DNA from: Mesorhizobium amorphae CCNWGS0123
GTDB taxonomy: Bacteria > Pseudomonadota > Alphaproteobacteria > Rhizobiales > Rhizobiaceae
Assembly (NCBI RefSeq): GCF_001686985.1
Contig: NZ_CP015322.1
Location: forward strand, 248,001 to 312,000
DNA length: 64,000 nt
Reading direction: 5' to 3'
In this document: positions 35,575-45,401 of the stretch, piece after piece
Numbering within the stretch: position 1 is the stretch's first letter
How the letters are laid out: every line of letters starts with the position of its first letter
Notes under the pieces: generated by a model
The model's input: the letters and a program-made list of their open reading frames with translations, nothing else
What the model was told of the DNA's origin: nothing
The model's database searches: none
Translations under genes and position numbers: made by a program

Positions 35575-38500
35575 ATGCCGATCACGAAGATCCTCGTCGC
35601 CAACCGATCCGAAATCGCCATCCGCGTGTTCCGCGCGGCCAATGAGCTTGGCCTCAAAACCGTGGCGATATGGGCCGAGGAGGACAAATATTCGCTGCAC
35701 CGCTTCAAAGCCGACGAAAGCTACCAGGTCGGGCGCGGGCCGCATCTCAGCAAGGACATGGGGCCGATCGAAAGCTATCTGTCGATCGAAGAGGTGCTCC
35801 GCGTCGCCAGGCTGTCGGGCGCCGACGCCATCCACCCGGGTTACGGGCTGTTGTCGGAAAGCCCTGAGTTCGCCGAAGCTTGCGCCGAGGCCGGCATCAC
35901 CTTCATCGGCCCCAAGCCGGAGACCATGCGACGGCTCGGCAACAAGGTCGCGGCGCGCAATCTGGCGATCGAGGTCGGCGTGCCTGTCGTGCCCGCCACC
36001 GAGCCGCTGCCGGACGACATGGAGGCGGTCAAGGGGCTCGCCAAGACCATCGGCTACCCGGTGATGCTGAAGGCATCGTGGGGTGGCGGCGGCCGCGGCA
36101 TGCGGGCCATCCGCTCCGAGGCCGATCTGGCCCGCGAGGTCATGGAAGGCAAGCGCGAGGCCAAGGCCGCCTTCGGCAAGGACGAGGTCTATCTCGAAAA
36201 GCTGATCGAGCGCGCCCGCCATGTCGAGGTGCAGGTGCTGGGCGACACGCATCGCAACGCCGTGCATCTGTTCGAGCGCGACTGTTCGATCCAGCGCCGC
36301 AACCAGAAGGTCGTCGAGCGGGCGCCGGCACCCTATCTGAGCGAGGCGCTGCGCCAGGAGCTGTGCGGCTATGCGCTGAAGATCGCGCGCGAGACCGCCT
36401 ATATCGGTGCCGGAACGGTCGAGTTCCTGCAGGACGCCGACACCGGCAAATTCTACTTCATCGAGGTCAACCCGCGCATCCAGGTCGAGCATACCGTCAC
36501 CGAGCAGGTGACCGGCATCGACATCGTCAAGGCGCAGATCCACATCCTCGACGGCTTTGCCATCGGCACGGCGGAATCGGGCGTGCCGGCGCAGAAGGAC
36601 ATAAGGCTGAACGGCCACGCGCTGCAGTGCCGCATCACCACGGAAGACCCCGAGCACAATTTCATCCCGGACTATGGCCGCATCACCGCCTATCGCGGCG
36701 CCACCGGCTTCGGCATCCGCCTCGACGGCGGTACCGCCTATTCGGGCGCGGTCATCACCCGCTTCTACGATCCGCTGCTGGAGAAGGTGACAGCGTGGGC
36801 GCCGACGCCGGCCGAGACGATCGCCCGCATGAACCGGGCGCTGCGCGAATTCCGCATTCGCGGCGTGGCGACCAATCTCACCTTCCTCGAAGCGATCATC
36901 AATCACCCGAGCTTCGCCGACAATTCCTACACGACCAAATTCATCGACACGACACCGGAACTGTTCCAGCAGGTCAAGCGGCAGGACCGCGCGACCAAGC
37001 TGCTCAATTATCTGGCCGATGTCAGCGTCAACGGACATCCCGAGACACGCGGCCGCCCCATGCCCAAGGCCGATGCGGCGGCACCGGTGGTGCCCTATCT
37101 CAACGGCAAGATCCCTGGCGGCAGCAAGCAGAAACTCGATGCGCTCGGCCCGGAGAAATTTGCGGCCTGGATGCGTGCGCAGAAAGAGGTTCTGGTCACC
37201 GACACGACGATGCGGGATGGGCACCAGTCTCTGCTCGCCACGCGCATGCGCACGCATGACATCGCCGGTATTGCCGGCACCTATGCGCGGGCGCTACCGC
37301 AATTGCTGTCGCTCGAATGCTGGGGCGGCGCGACCTTCGACGTCGCCATGCGCTTCCTCACCGAGGATCCATGGGAGCGGCTGTCGCTGGTGCGCGAGGC
37401 GGCGCCCAATCTGTTGCTGCAGATGCTGCTGCGCGGCGCCAACGGCGTCGGCTACACCAATTATCCCGACAATGTCGTGCAGCATTTCGTCAAGCAGGCG
37501 GCAAGCGGCGGCGTCGACCTGTTCCGCGTCTTCGACTGCCTGAACTGGGTGGAGAACATGCGCGTCGCCATGGACGCGGTCGGCGCCGAGGGCAAGCTGA
37601 TCGAAGCCGCGATGTGCTACACCGGCGACATACTCGATCCGGCGCGGGCCAAATACGACCTCAAATATTATGTCGGACTGGCGAAGGAATTGCAGGCCGC
37701 CGGCGCCCATATCATCGCGGTCAAGGACATGGCCGGGCTGCTGAAGCCGAGTGCCGCGCGCGTGCTGTTCAAGGCGCTGCGCGAGGAAACCGACCTGCCG
37801 ATCCATTTCCACACGCATGACACTTCAGGCCTGTCGGCGGCGACGGTGCTGGCGGCGGTGGAAAGCGGCGTCGACGCCATCGACGCAGCGATGGACTCTT
37901 TCTCGGGCAACACCTCGCAGCCTTGCCTCGGTTCGATCGTCGAGGCGCTGAAGGGCACCGAGCGCGACCCCGGTCTCGACCCGCAATGGATCCGCAACAT
38001 CTCGTTCTACTGGGAAGCGGTGCGCAACCAGTATGCCGCCTTCGAGAGCGACCTCAAGGGACCGGCTTCGGAAGTTTACCTGCACGAGATGCCGGGCGGA
38101 CAGTTCACCAACCTCAAGGAGCAGGCGCGCTCGCTGGGGCTCGAAACACGCTGGCACGAGGTGGCGCAGACCTATCACGACGTCAACCTGATGTTCGGCG
38201 ACATCGTCAAGGTGACGCCGTCGTCCAAGGTCGTCGGCGACATGGCATTGATGATGGTCAGCCAGGACCTGACGGTTGCCGATGTCGAAAATCCGGCCAG
38301 GGATATCGCCTTTCCGGATTCGGTCGTCTCGATGCTGCGCGGCGATCTCGGCCAGTCGCCCGGCGGTTGGCCGCCAGCGCTGCAGAAGAAGGCGCTGAAG
38401 GGCGACAGACCGATCACGGTGCGGCCGGGTTCGCTGCTCAAGCCGGCCGATCTCAAGGCCAGCCGCAAGGAGGTCGAGGAGAAGCTCGAGCGCAAGCTCT

Positions 38501-39045
38501 CGGAATTCGAATTCGCCTCGTGGCTGATGTATCCGAAGGTGTTTTCCGACTTCGCCGGCGCGCAGGAGACCTACGGCCCGGTCAGTGTCCTGCCGACGCC
38601 GACCTATTTCTACGGCATGAAGCCGGAAGACGAGATTTTTGTCGACATCGAGAAGGGCAAGACGCTGGTGGTGCGCTGCCTTGCCATCGGTGATGTCGAT
38701 GAGAAGGGCATGGTTACCGTGTTCTTCGAGCTCAACGGCCAGCCGCGCCGCGTGAAGGTGCCGGACAGGGCGCATGGCGCCTCGGCGGCCAAGGCACGGC
38801 GCAAGGCCGAGCCCGGCAACGAGGCGCATGTCGGCGCGCCGATGCCGGGCGTGGTCTCCGCGCTTGCGGTTGCCGCCGGCCAGGCGGTCAAGGCTGGTGA
38901 CGTGCTGCTCTCCATCGAAGCCATGAAGATGGAGACGGCGCTGCACGCCGAACGCGACGGCACGATCGTCGAAGTGCTGGTCAAGGCCGGCGACCAGATC
39001 GATGCGAAGGATCTGCTCGTTGTTGTGGAGGCTGCATGCCCATGA
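35575..39045 (+). CDS. pyc: pyruvate carboxylase
   Basis: 1156 residues, full length, from the ATG at 35575 with GGAGG nearby upstream. It makes oxaloacetate from pyruvate and bicarbonate, replenishing the TCA cycle. Biotin carboxylase domain at ~1-450 (ILVANRSEIAIRVFRAA, ATP loop WGGGGRGMRAI, FIEVNPRIQVEHTVTEQVTG); carboxyltransferase domain at ~540-810 (TDTTMRDGHQSLLATRMRT, metal ligands in HFHTHDTSG); biotin carrier at the C-terminus with the acceptor lysine in EAMKMET. Codon use is strongly GC-biased and the gene has no lesions, in contrast to its surroundings. A short remnant of a second copy is at 27150-27332. Confidence 0.97.
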   Translation: MPITKILVANRSEIAIRVFRAANELGLKTVAIWAEEDKYSLHRFKADESYQVGRGPHLSKDMGPIESYLSIEEVLRVARLSGADAIHPGYGLLSESPEFAEACAEAGITFIGPKPETMRRLGNKVAARNLAIEVGVPVVPATEPLPDDMEAVKGLAKTIGYPVMLKASWGGGGRGMRAIRSEADLAREVMEGKREAKAAFGKDEVYLEKLIERARHVEVQVLGDTHRNAVHLFERDCSIQRRNQKVVERAPAPYLSEALRQELCGYALKIARETAYIGAGTVEFLQDADTGKFYFIEVNPRIQVEHTVTEQVTGIDIVKAQIHILDGFAIGTAESGVPAQKDIRLNGHALQCRITTEDPEHNFIPDYGRITAYRGATGFGIRLDGGTAYSGAVITRFYDPLLEKVTAWAPTPAETIARMNRALREFRIRGVATNLTFLEAIINHPSFADNSYTTKFIDTTPELFQQVKRQDRATKLLNYLADVSVNGHPETRGRPMPKADAAAPVVPYLNGKIPGGSKQKLDALGPEKFAAWMRAQKEVLVTDTTMRDGHQSLLATRMRTHDIAGIAGTYARALPQLLSLECWGGATFDVAMRFLTEDPWERLSLVREAAPNLLLQMLLRGANGVGYTNYPDNVVQHFVKQAASGGVDLFRVFDCLNWVENMRVAMDAVGAEGKLIEAAMCYTGDILDPARAKYDLKYYVGLAKELQAAGAHIIAVKDMAGLLKPSAARVLFKALREETDLPIHFHTHDTSGLSAATVLAAVESGVDAIDAAMDSFSGNTSQPCLGSIVEALKGTERDPGLDPQWIRNISFYWEAVRNQYAAFESDLKGPASEVYLHEMPGGQFTNLKEQARSLGLETRWHEVAQTYHDVNLMFGDIVKVTPSSKVVGDMALMMVSQDLTVADVENPARDIAFPDSVVSMLRGDLGQSPGGWPPALQKKALKGDRPITVRPGSLLKPADLKASRKEVEEKLERKLSEFEFASWLMYPKVFSDFAGAQETYGPVSVLPTPTYFYGMKPEDEIFVDIEKGKTLVVRCLAIGDVDEKGMVTVFFELNGQPRRVKVPDRAHGASAAKARRKAEPGNEAHVGAPMPGVVSALAVAAGQAVKAGDVLLSIEAMKMETALHAERDGTIVEVLVKAGDQIDAKDLLVVVEAACP

Positions 39046-39079
39046 CTTTGAAAGCTCTCGGACTACCGGCATACCCGAT

Positions 39080-39211
39080 TGACGGCGATCACCCGACAAA
39101 CGCCGGGTTGAAACTCCAGTCGGGCTACGCCCTCCCTGCGTTCCAACCCGCCAGCATTCTCATTTTGCTTGATTGACGCAACGCTCGCAGCTTCCCTGTC
39201 GCGCCGCATTT
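39080..39211. mobile_element. solitary right end of an IS21 element
   Basis: A block opening GGGTTGAAACTCCAGTCG and closing GTTCCAACCCGCC (39105-39152) is identical over nearly 48 bases with 24677-24725, which lies between istA and the right end of the intact IS21. It is followed here too by the ATTCTCAT..TGATTGACGC end repeats and by CGCGCCGCA. No istA or istB remains. The element probably left by recombination, just 35 bases beyond the pyc stop. Confidence 0.7.
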
Positions 39212-39633
39212 CGCCGTACATGCACGACGCCGGGCCTCTTCGCCGGCAGATAGCGCTTTGAGTGTTTGAGCTCCGCCTGCCCGCGCACCGAAGACTGATG
39301 CTGCTCTGCGAGCAGCAAGCCCCGGTCGCAAGGACCGAGGGTGATGCCAGGGTAGTTCGGGTCGATCTCCGTCCGCCGCAGCCGAGGCACGCGGCGGCAA
39401 GGCATGCGGGAATTCGCGCTGACCAAACGGAGGTTTGCCCCGCGCAATTCGCTATGACTCAATGCGGCACGTCCGACTCCGATCTTTGCTAAGAACTCGG
39501 GATTGAGCGCGTCATCCTAAACCGATGTCGGCCCCAAGGGTGAACTTACAGCATGCGGAAGCGCGGGTGGTTAGCATGCTTGGAAGTACTGACCCATTGC
39601 CCAGCCGTGAATTTCGGGGAAGGTAAAAAACGT
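39212..39633. other. no gene recognised
   Basis: About 420 bases. Frames on both strands lack recognisable products or start signals. Confidence 0.35.
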
Positions 39634-40225
39634 ATGCAGCACGAAGTCCCCTCATCCATCCGTTCCAACGACGTTTGCCCCGCTTTGGAACCCGGTGTTT
39701 CGTTCGATCTGGATATGCACACAGGAATCGAGCTTGGATGGCTCGTGCAAACAGTTGCCATCAGTTGGCTCATGGTCACCATTTCAAGGTCCGATCTGAT
39801 GGTTGCACTTGTGCAGGTCGCATCCACATTACCGGTGTTCTTCCTCTCAATCCTTGCCGGAGCCATCGGCGACAATTTCAGCCGCCGACGGGTGATGTTT
39901 GCGGGGCATTGCTTGATAGCATTGGCATCAACGACGCTGATGATTTCTGTGGGTCTTGGATTTGTCAGTCCCTGGCTAATTCTCGGATTGGGTTCCTGGC
40001 CGGCTGCGTTTTGCCTTGAATGATCCGGCCTGGCACGCTTCCGTTGGCGATATCGTCGATAAGCGCGACATTCCGGCTACGGTGACGCTTATGGCTGTCG
40101 GATACGCCATTGTGCGCAGTGTTGGTCCGGCTCTGGGTGGCGTAATCCTGGCCTTCTTTGGGCCGCTGGCCGCTTTCGCCTTGGCCGCCCTGCAAGATCT
40201 GGCGCCTCTAAGGGCGTCGTCCGGG
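39634..40225 (+). pseudogene. MFS transporter (MFS_3/EntS-like), truncated and frameshifted
   Basis: GWLVQTVAISWLMVTISRSDLMVALVQVASTLPVFFLSILAGAIGDNFSRRRVM (in parts) is the first four-helix segment of a major facilitator exporter with its loop motif; a frameshift near 40020 leads to NDPAWHASVGDIVDKRDIPATVTLMAVGY and SVGPALGGVILAFFGPLAAF. It ends at about DLAPL, where ISAzo13 debris begins. The first helix is also degraded. Half a transporter, not functional. Confidence 0.8.
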
Positions 40226-40262
40226 AATAATTACGTCGAAACGGGAAGGTACGGTTCGATGG

Positions 40263-40850
40263 TGTAGTTCGATTTGCCGTGAAAATCATTGGCGCTTGAG
40301 ATTGACGGCTTGGAGTTCGGCTTCCGAGATTTTGACGCCAGCCGGATAGATGTTGGTATCGAGTTGACTGCGCACCTTCAATCCCGCGTCAATGGTCGTG
40401 GCACCGATCAGTTCGATGATGGCCTAGTGACTGACCAGCGGCTTGCCACGCCAGTTGGCGGTGATGAACGAGAACAGGCGATGCTCGATTCTGTTCCACT
40501 TGCTGGTGCCGGGCGGTAGATGGCAGACGTTGATCGGCATGCGCAGTTCGTCGGCGAGCCTCTGGAGTTCCAGTTTCCACAACCGCACGCGCGAATGGAG
40601 CCGCCACCGTCGGCGGTGATCACAAGCCGCGTGGCGCAAAGGGGGCAGTTCCGGATGGCGTTTGACAGGGTGCACGACTTCACCATCCCGGAGTTGGGAC
40701 GCGCGGTGCCTTACGGCGTCTACGACATCGCCGACAATACCGGCTGGGTGAGCGTCGGCATCGATCTCGACACGGCGCCTTCGCGATCAACGCCATCCGC
40801 AACTGGTGGACGCAGATGGGCCGCGAGCGTTTCCCGCATTTGTCCGCTGC
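40263..40850. pseudogene. ISAzo13 transposase fragments in opposite orientations
   Basis: Minus strand 40665-40263: VITADGGGS, LWKLELQRLADELRMPINVCHLPPGTSKWNRIEHRLFSFI, GKPLVSH, then, past an in-frame TAG, LIGATTIDAGLKV and LDTNIYPAGVKISEAEL, the C-terminal half of an ISAzo13 transposase. Plus strand 40677-40850: IPELGRAVPYGVYDIADNTGWVSVGIDLDTA and, after a shift, INAIRNWWTQMGRERFP, the segment that should directly precede it. So one gene is folded head to head about position 40670; the word NAIRN occurs at both sides of the joint. Confidence 0.75.
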
Positions 40851-40854
40851 CGGA

Positions 40855-41410
40855 AGGCGGCAAACCGCTCACAGAACCAGGTGAATCCATAGCAGTCGGG
40901 ATGGCTGGCGCGGTATTCCTGCCATAGAAGCGTCAGCGTCACGCCTTCCGCTTCAGCTCCCGGGCAACCAGGGGCAGTCCGGTTCACTCAGATCCTGTGG
41001 TGGACCGGCGCGGCCGAATAGAAGCCGCTCCAGCTTTGCATCGTCATCACACCCGCTTGGCTGGGGCCAGGAAAGCCCGGCTTCCCGGGCCCCCAGCAAA
41101 TAAGTCGATACCGAGCTCTTGCCGATCGTAAGCCGCTCGGCAATCTCGCGCACCGAAAGACCCAGTCCATGGGTCAGGCGCAGGATCGTCCGGATATCCC
41201 TCACTGTCGTTCGTCTTGCTTGCTTCCGTCGGCATCGACCCCTCTCAACGTTGTCGTGAGAGGCCTACCCGCAAAGACGGCGCAGCCGCGAACCTATCGT
41301 CACACCGCCGCCGGAAACTGTCCGGGATTTAGCGGAATCGCTGTCCGGGAATTACTGAAAACCCTGTCCTGGACATTACCGGAAAGCCTGTCCGGACTTT
41401 TCCGAAACCC
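40855..41410 (-). mobile_element. truncated IS21 element (second type), istA start and terminal repeats
   Basis: Minus-strand MRDIRTILRLTHGLGLSVREIAERLTIGKSSVSTYL (in parts) is the N-terminus of an IstA of a different IS21 subgroup from that at 23071; a frameshift later comes GVTLTLLWQEYRASHPDCYGFTWFCERF, and then it is cut by ISAzo13 debris. Beyond the gene start lie the tandem terminal repeats at 41318-41400: CTGTCC(G/T)G at 41318, 41341, 41364 and 41388, that is every 23-24 bases, each followed by A-rich TTACNGAAA-like sequence. Confidence 0.75.
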
Positions 41411-41411
41411 G

Positions 41412-41760
41412 CACCAAGTGACGAACGATCGTCTCAAGACGTCCGGTCCTTCGCGATAGCGGAGCCAGATTATCGTCCCCAAACTGCTCGGCAAAAAATG
41501 CGGCGGCGGCAAAGAACGGCGTCGCACCAGAAACGGCGAACCGTCACCCGCAGGAAAACCCGCCGACCGGCGATCGGCAAATCGGCGGCTTGCCGCAGAT
41601 ATCGGCTCTGGGTCCGGAGTGAACTGGCCCCGCAGCACGGGCATGTTGCCGAAAGCGCCGTAGCGCGCACGTCAAGAAATACGCAATCCGTGTCGATCTC
41701 CGCATGCTCGACGACGAAGCCCGCCGGCGTCAGTTTCGACGACCCAGATCTCCGTTCCAT
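41412..41760 (-). pseudogene. ISL3 transposase N-terminal part
   Basis: PAGFVVEHAEIDTDCVFLDVRATALSATCPCCGA carries the N-terminal zinc finger (CPCC then CRRR further on) of ISL3 transposases, followed by RYLRQAADLPIAGRRVFLRVTVRRFWC. It runs for ~110 residues and is cut by the end of the IS21 at 41410, so the IS21 inserted into it. Confidence 0.75.
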
Positions 41761-42390
41761 CGCGCTGATTCCCGTTCGGAAAAATCGCGACTTCAGCCTT
41801 CACATGCAGCGAGATTGAGTCTGCCCCCCGTTTGGATGAAAACGACCCCTCAAGCAGGATCCCTATTCCATGAAAAATCACACCGAACCGGCATGCGGTC
41901 TTTCGTTGCGCACCCGGCTCTCCACAAGACATGGTAAAGTCAGGCATATCCAAATCCATGCGAGACGGAAGCGGCAGAGGGGGGTCTAGGCGAGCATGTT
42001 TGCTCGGCCCATCCCTCGCGCCAGAGCCGTCTCGTCGGCCCGCGACTACTGGGCTGATAGGCCGCCCTGTCACGCGACCGCACTTTGGGGCGTTTCATCC
42101 GTCGCACTATACCATGACATCGCACAATTTGGAGCCGTTACCGGTTGAATCCGAGGCTTCCGACGCTCACTTCGTATCTCGCCATAGACATTGTGGTAGC
42201 CCGGCCTGCGGTCGATGATCCGCACCCGCTACAGTTCAGACCGATCTGCTGATGACACCCAACCGGCGACGCCCGGTCGAGCTTTTCGGCACCCTTCCGC
42301 CCGCTGCTCCTGTGGGAGGGCGGCATTGCAGCCGCCGGTCGAAAATCAGCAGCTTGAGAGGTGGTTATTCCATGTTCACCTGCCGCGCCA
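41761..42390. other. unassigned IS-like debris
   Basis: Roughly 630 bases. Several frames with no recognised product. It lies between two transposase remnants and most likely derives from their terminal parts. Confidence 0.35.
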
Positions 42391-43546
42391 TCACGGCGCA
42401 CCGTCGAGACCGATATACTGCTTTATGGCAATCCTCCGTTCGTTGCCTGGGCCCGATGTAAGTTGCTCCAGGTCGCGGATCGCGGGGCCGACCCGTCCAT
42501 GCCACAGACGCCACTTCACGGCTCTGATGTCTCTGTCGATGATTGGAATCGCTTCAAAGGGGCCCGATCGGGATCGTACGATGTGATCGGCGATGTGCTG
42601 CATGGGCTGGATCCTCATGGCAATATGAAACCAGTCGATGATGTGGGTCGTTGGTTTTCGGCATGACGCAGGGCAGCCGCTTTAGGATTTCGGCCCCGTC
42701 CGAGATCACCGTCACATCCCCAAAGCCGCGATATCCGACTTCCTGGAGAGAGTGAAGAGCACGATCGCGGATTGCCTGCTGGTCGGTGCTGCCGGTGACG
42801 AAATAGCGACCGCCCGCTTCGCCCCGTCCCCCGCGCCCACATCTGGCCACGCCAAGCTCGAAATTTCGCGCCGAATGTTGATCAGCGCTACGAAACGTGC
42901 GCCGTATCAATGCTGATGACGAACTTTTTGCGCCGGTCTCCGGGAAGCTGCATCTCTAGCTGCCATCGGGCATCCATTTGGGACCTCGCGCGCCAAGTTT
43001 CCTGCATGACCTGGTCATCGAGCCGCTCGCCGACTTTGATGGTCCGCTTTCGCACGGTCGCATGCGTCTCAGTCGGATCAGTGGGCAGGAAATCGGCCAG
43101 CACCTTCGCCGCCTGCCGGTAAGGCAGTATGCTTCCTAGCCGCGCCGTCAGTTCCATCAGTTCCGGTGTCGCTCGATCAGGACAAATTTCCTTCAGCGGC
43201 GCGAAGGCACCGACCATCCCTGGATGGCATTCCCGGCACAGCATCCATCGGGGATTGCGAACCTCTACAGTGCCAAAGACGGTTCGGATCCGACGTGTCG
43301 TGTAGTCCTTGACCGGTCGGGACGTATGGCAATCCGGGCAAATCCGGCGAAGAAAAGCATAGGTCTCCGCCTCATGATTCACGACCGCGTTCTGCAGCGC
43401 AGCCATGATCTTCTTGTATCGCCGATCGACAAGCCGATGTCGCCGTCGAACAGCCTCTCCCAGCTCTTGTCTATGCGGACCTCCTTCCGACATGTGTCGC
43501 CAAATTCGTTCCGGCCCTCGATAGTAACCGTCCATTCCACCGCCAT
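42391..43546 (-). pseudogene. ISKra4 transposase, frameshifted and truncated
   Basis: Starts at 43546 (MAVEWTVTIEGRNEFGD), shifts frame near 43430, then runs KKIMAALQNAVVNHEAETYAFLRRICPDCHTSRPVKDY (in parts), VRNPRWMLCRECHPG and LELMELTARLGSILPYRQAAKVLADFLP. After another shift at about 42890 come DVTVISDGAEILKRLP and, again shifted, IDRDIRAVKWRLWHGRV. This is the ISKra4 family with its zinc-finger N-terminus. The C-terminal third is lost. Confidence 0.8.
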
Positions 43547-43599
43547 TGCTTTGTCTCCGATCAAAACGATGCTGATGGACCGGTCGAGCCTAACAACCG

Positions 43600-44050
43600 G
43601 TATTCGACCCCAGAGAAATTACCGGTCTCGCGCCCTCGATACCATAATCGGCCATCCAGTTCACGCAGTCGCGGTCCGAGCCCGAGACGAACAGCCGATG
43701 CAGCGTGCCAACGAACACCGCCCATTCCACCGCAAAGCCGAACTGGCGCCCTCCAGCACCTCTTCCAGCACCTCGCCGATCCCGAGCCGCTCCCACAGCC
43801 GCCCGAACAACAGCGGACCGCCAATGCGGCGAGAGGCAATTCGCCCCGCGTCAATGTCGGACAGGATGAGGCTGCGTTCGCCATGGCGCGCAATCGAGGC
43901 CGCCAATCTGTCAAGTTCGCCGCTGGCAACCAGCGCATCCTTGCGGCCCAGCGCCTTTATCGTGCGCTGGCGAACGGTCTTGCCGTCGCGGACACTTTCC
44001 ACGAGGTAGAGATAGCGATGGCCTCGCGCGACTCTCTCAACGACAAACAT
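43600..44050 (-). pseudogene. IS1634 transposase N-terminal fragment
   Basis: MFVVERVARGHRYLYLVESVRDGKTVRQRTIKALGRKD (in parts), RIGGPLLFGRLWERLGI and, shifted, VEWAVFVGTLHRLFVSGSDRDC then NWMADYGIEGA are the first ~140 residues of an IS1634 transposase. The ISKra4 remnant abuts its end, pointing to insertion there. Another piece of an IS1634 gene, in the opposite direction, is at 46545-46727. Confidence 0.8.
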
Positions 44051-44463
44051 GCCAGCGTTGTTAGCAAATAAAATCCATACAATATGCGGCTAACAGCACA
44101 AATGTTGTTACCACACAATTTCGCACCGGAAATTCAAAACAAGTGAATTCAATAGCTTAACTGACAGGGTTCGCCATCCGTTCACCTCCAACTGTTCAAG
44201 TCGGGGTAATGGTTGCGCAGGGCCTGTTGGACCGCCGTGGTACGGACCCGTATGCCCGGTGGTGTGGGAAGGGCGGCGCCGCGGGGCGTTCCCCTCTCCC
44301 GATCAATCCGCAATCTCACCCGCCTATCGGCAAAATCCTTAAAAACGATCCGTGCACCAACGCCTATCCCCGTGGATCGCACCGTCGACGGGCTTGCAAC
44401 TCCCGGCCGAACTGGCGCGGCCTGCGTTGCGCAGCCCAACAAAGCTCGATATCAGAGTCAAGG
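44051..44463. other. no gene recognised
   Basis: About 410 bases. The first ~100 are AT-rich and contain GTTAGC...GCTAAC arms around 44056-44090, perhaps an IS1634 terminus. A minus-strand frame at 44182-44442 is not recognised. Confidence 0.35.
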
Positions 44464-45261
44464 CTACGACTTTCGAAGCCATGCATTTGGAGCACAAGTG
44501 ACATTAATCCCGAACGCATCGGTGTAATAAGTATCTATCAAGAAACCGGATTCCTCTATCATCTGAAATCCATCGATTATATCCTGAGTTACTTGAAAAG
44601 GTTCGTCTTCAATTACATAGTAGTCGCCTTTTTTCATAAATTTGTTCAAGTAAGAAAATGTATGAAATATTCTAACATGAGCATCATCGATAACAAGCCA
44701 AGGGTGAGGGAGTCTCTTCAGTAAATCTTCGTCGAAATTGGCGGAATCGCAAAGATCAATTTGATGAAACTTAAGCAACGGGTGCTTTTTTGCGTCATTA
44801 TGGACACATTTTGTATACAAGTCAAATGAGTGGACTTCACCTGTATTCTCACACAGCACCAACATATTGTCGGCAAACCACAGTCCGCTTCCTCCTTGAT
44901 ATGAGCCGAGCTCTATAATTGTCCTCGGCTGAAGTTCCCAAATTAGCCGTGGATACAGAGCTAGGTCAAAAGGAGTCTTGAGAAGTATAAGACCTTTATA
45001 AGTTCTAGCTAGGGCTCCAACTTTTGTGCGCTTGTCAGCACTCCATGGGAAGATAGATGACATCCATGTTCGATCGGATGGCTTTGCAAAGCGGCCAGAG
45101 TCGTCTGCAGTCATTACGTTGCTAATGGTGTCAAACATTCCCACCCAGTCAGGAATGAACTGTCGCCACGACTGATCAAGAAGTCCGTCGGGCTTCATCT
45201 GATCGGGGTAGTTCTCGTGCGCGGCATCCCAAAAAGCCTTGTACCCGGAAGCGAGTTTCAT
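44464..45261 (-). CDS. cephalosporin-hydroxylase (CmcI)-like protein, SAM-type fold
   Basis: 265 residues from the ATG at 45261 with GGAG eight bases upstream. ALYPRLIWELQPRTIIELGSYQGGSGLWFADNML (in parts) is the CmcI-family motif I region of a Rossmann methyltransferase-like fold, with HSFDLYTKCV and LLKRLPHPWLVIDDAHVRIFHTFSYLNKFMKKGDYYVIED downstream. Members modify antibiotics or sugars of surface polysaccharides; true function here is unknown. It is visibly richer in A and T than its neighbours, suggesting recent transfer. It stands alone, flanked by mobile-element wrecks, but is intact and has a perfect sigma-54 promoter with a NifA site. Confidence 0.82.
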   Translation of the reverse strand: MKLASGYKAFWDAAHENYPDQMKPDGLLDQSWRQFIPDWVGMFDTISNVMTADDSGRFAKPSDRTWMSSIFPWSADKRTKVGALARTYKGLILLKTPFDLALYPRLIWELQPRTIIELGSYQGGSGLWFADNMLVLCENTGEVHSFDLYTKCVHNDAKKHPLLKFHQIDLCDSANFDEDLLKRLPHPWLVIDDAHVRIFHTFSYLNKFMKKGDYYVIEDEPFQVTQDIIDGFQMIEESGFLIDTYYTDAFGINVTCAPNAWLRKS

Positions 45262-45297
45262 AGGTCTATCTCCATGTTGCATCTGCCTCCCTATCAA

Positions 45298-45401
45298 TGC
45301 AATCGGCGTGCCACCCGCGGAATGAGGTTGAGCGCGCTTAACGAGCGCGAAGCTGCCTGCATCCCCGCTGGAATGTCCGCGCGCTTGTCGGGTCCGGGAC
45401 A
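45298..45401 (-). promoter_or_regulatory. NifA upstream site and sigma-54 promoter of the CmcI-like gene
   Basis: On the minus strand TGGCACGCCGATTGCA (45298-45313) matches TGGCACG-N4-TTGCA fully. A perfect TGT-N10-ACA site, TGTCCCGGACCCGACA, lies at 45386-45401, 72 bases upstream. The -12 element is about 37 bases before the ATG at 45261. Confidence 0.85.

Noticed and set aside
35473..37257. 594-codon minus-strand frame opposite pyc
   Set aside because: A shadow frame due to strong third-position GC bias in pyc; the protein is Arg/Asp/Gly/His-rich and unrecognisable.
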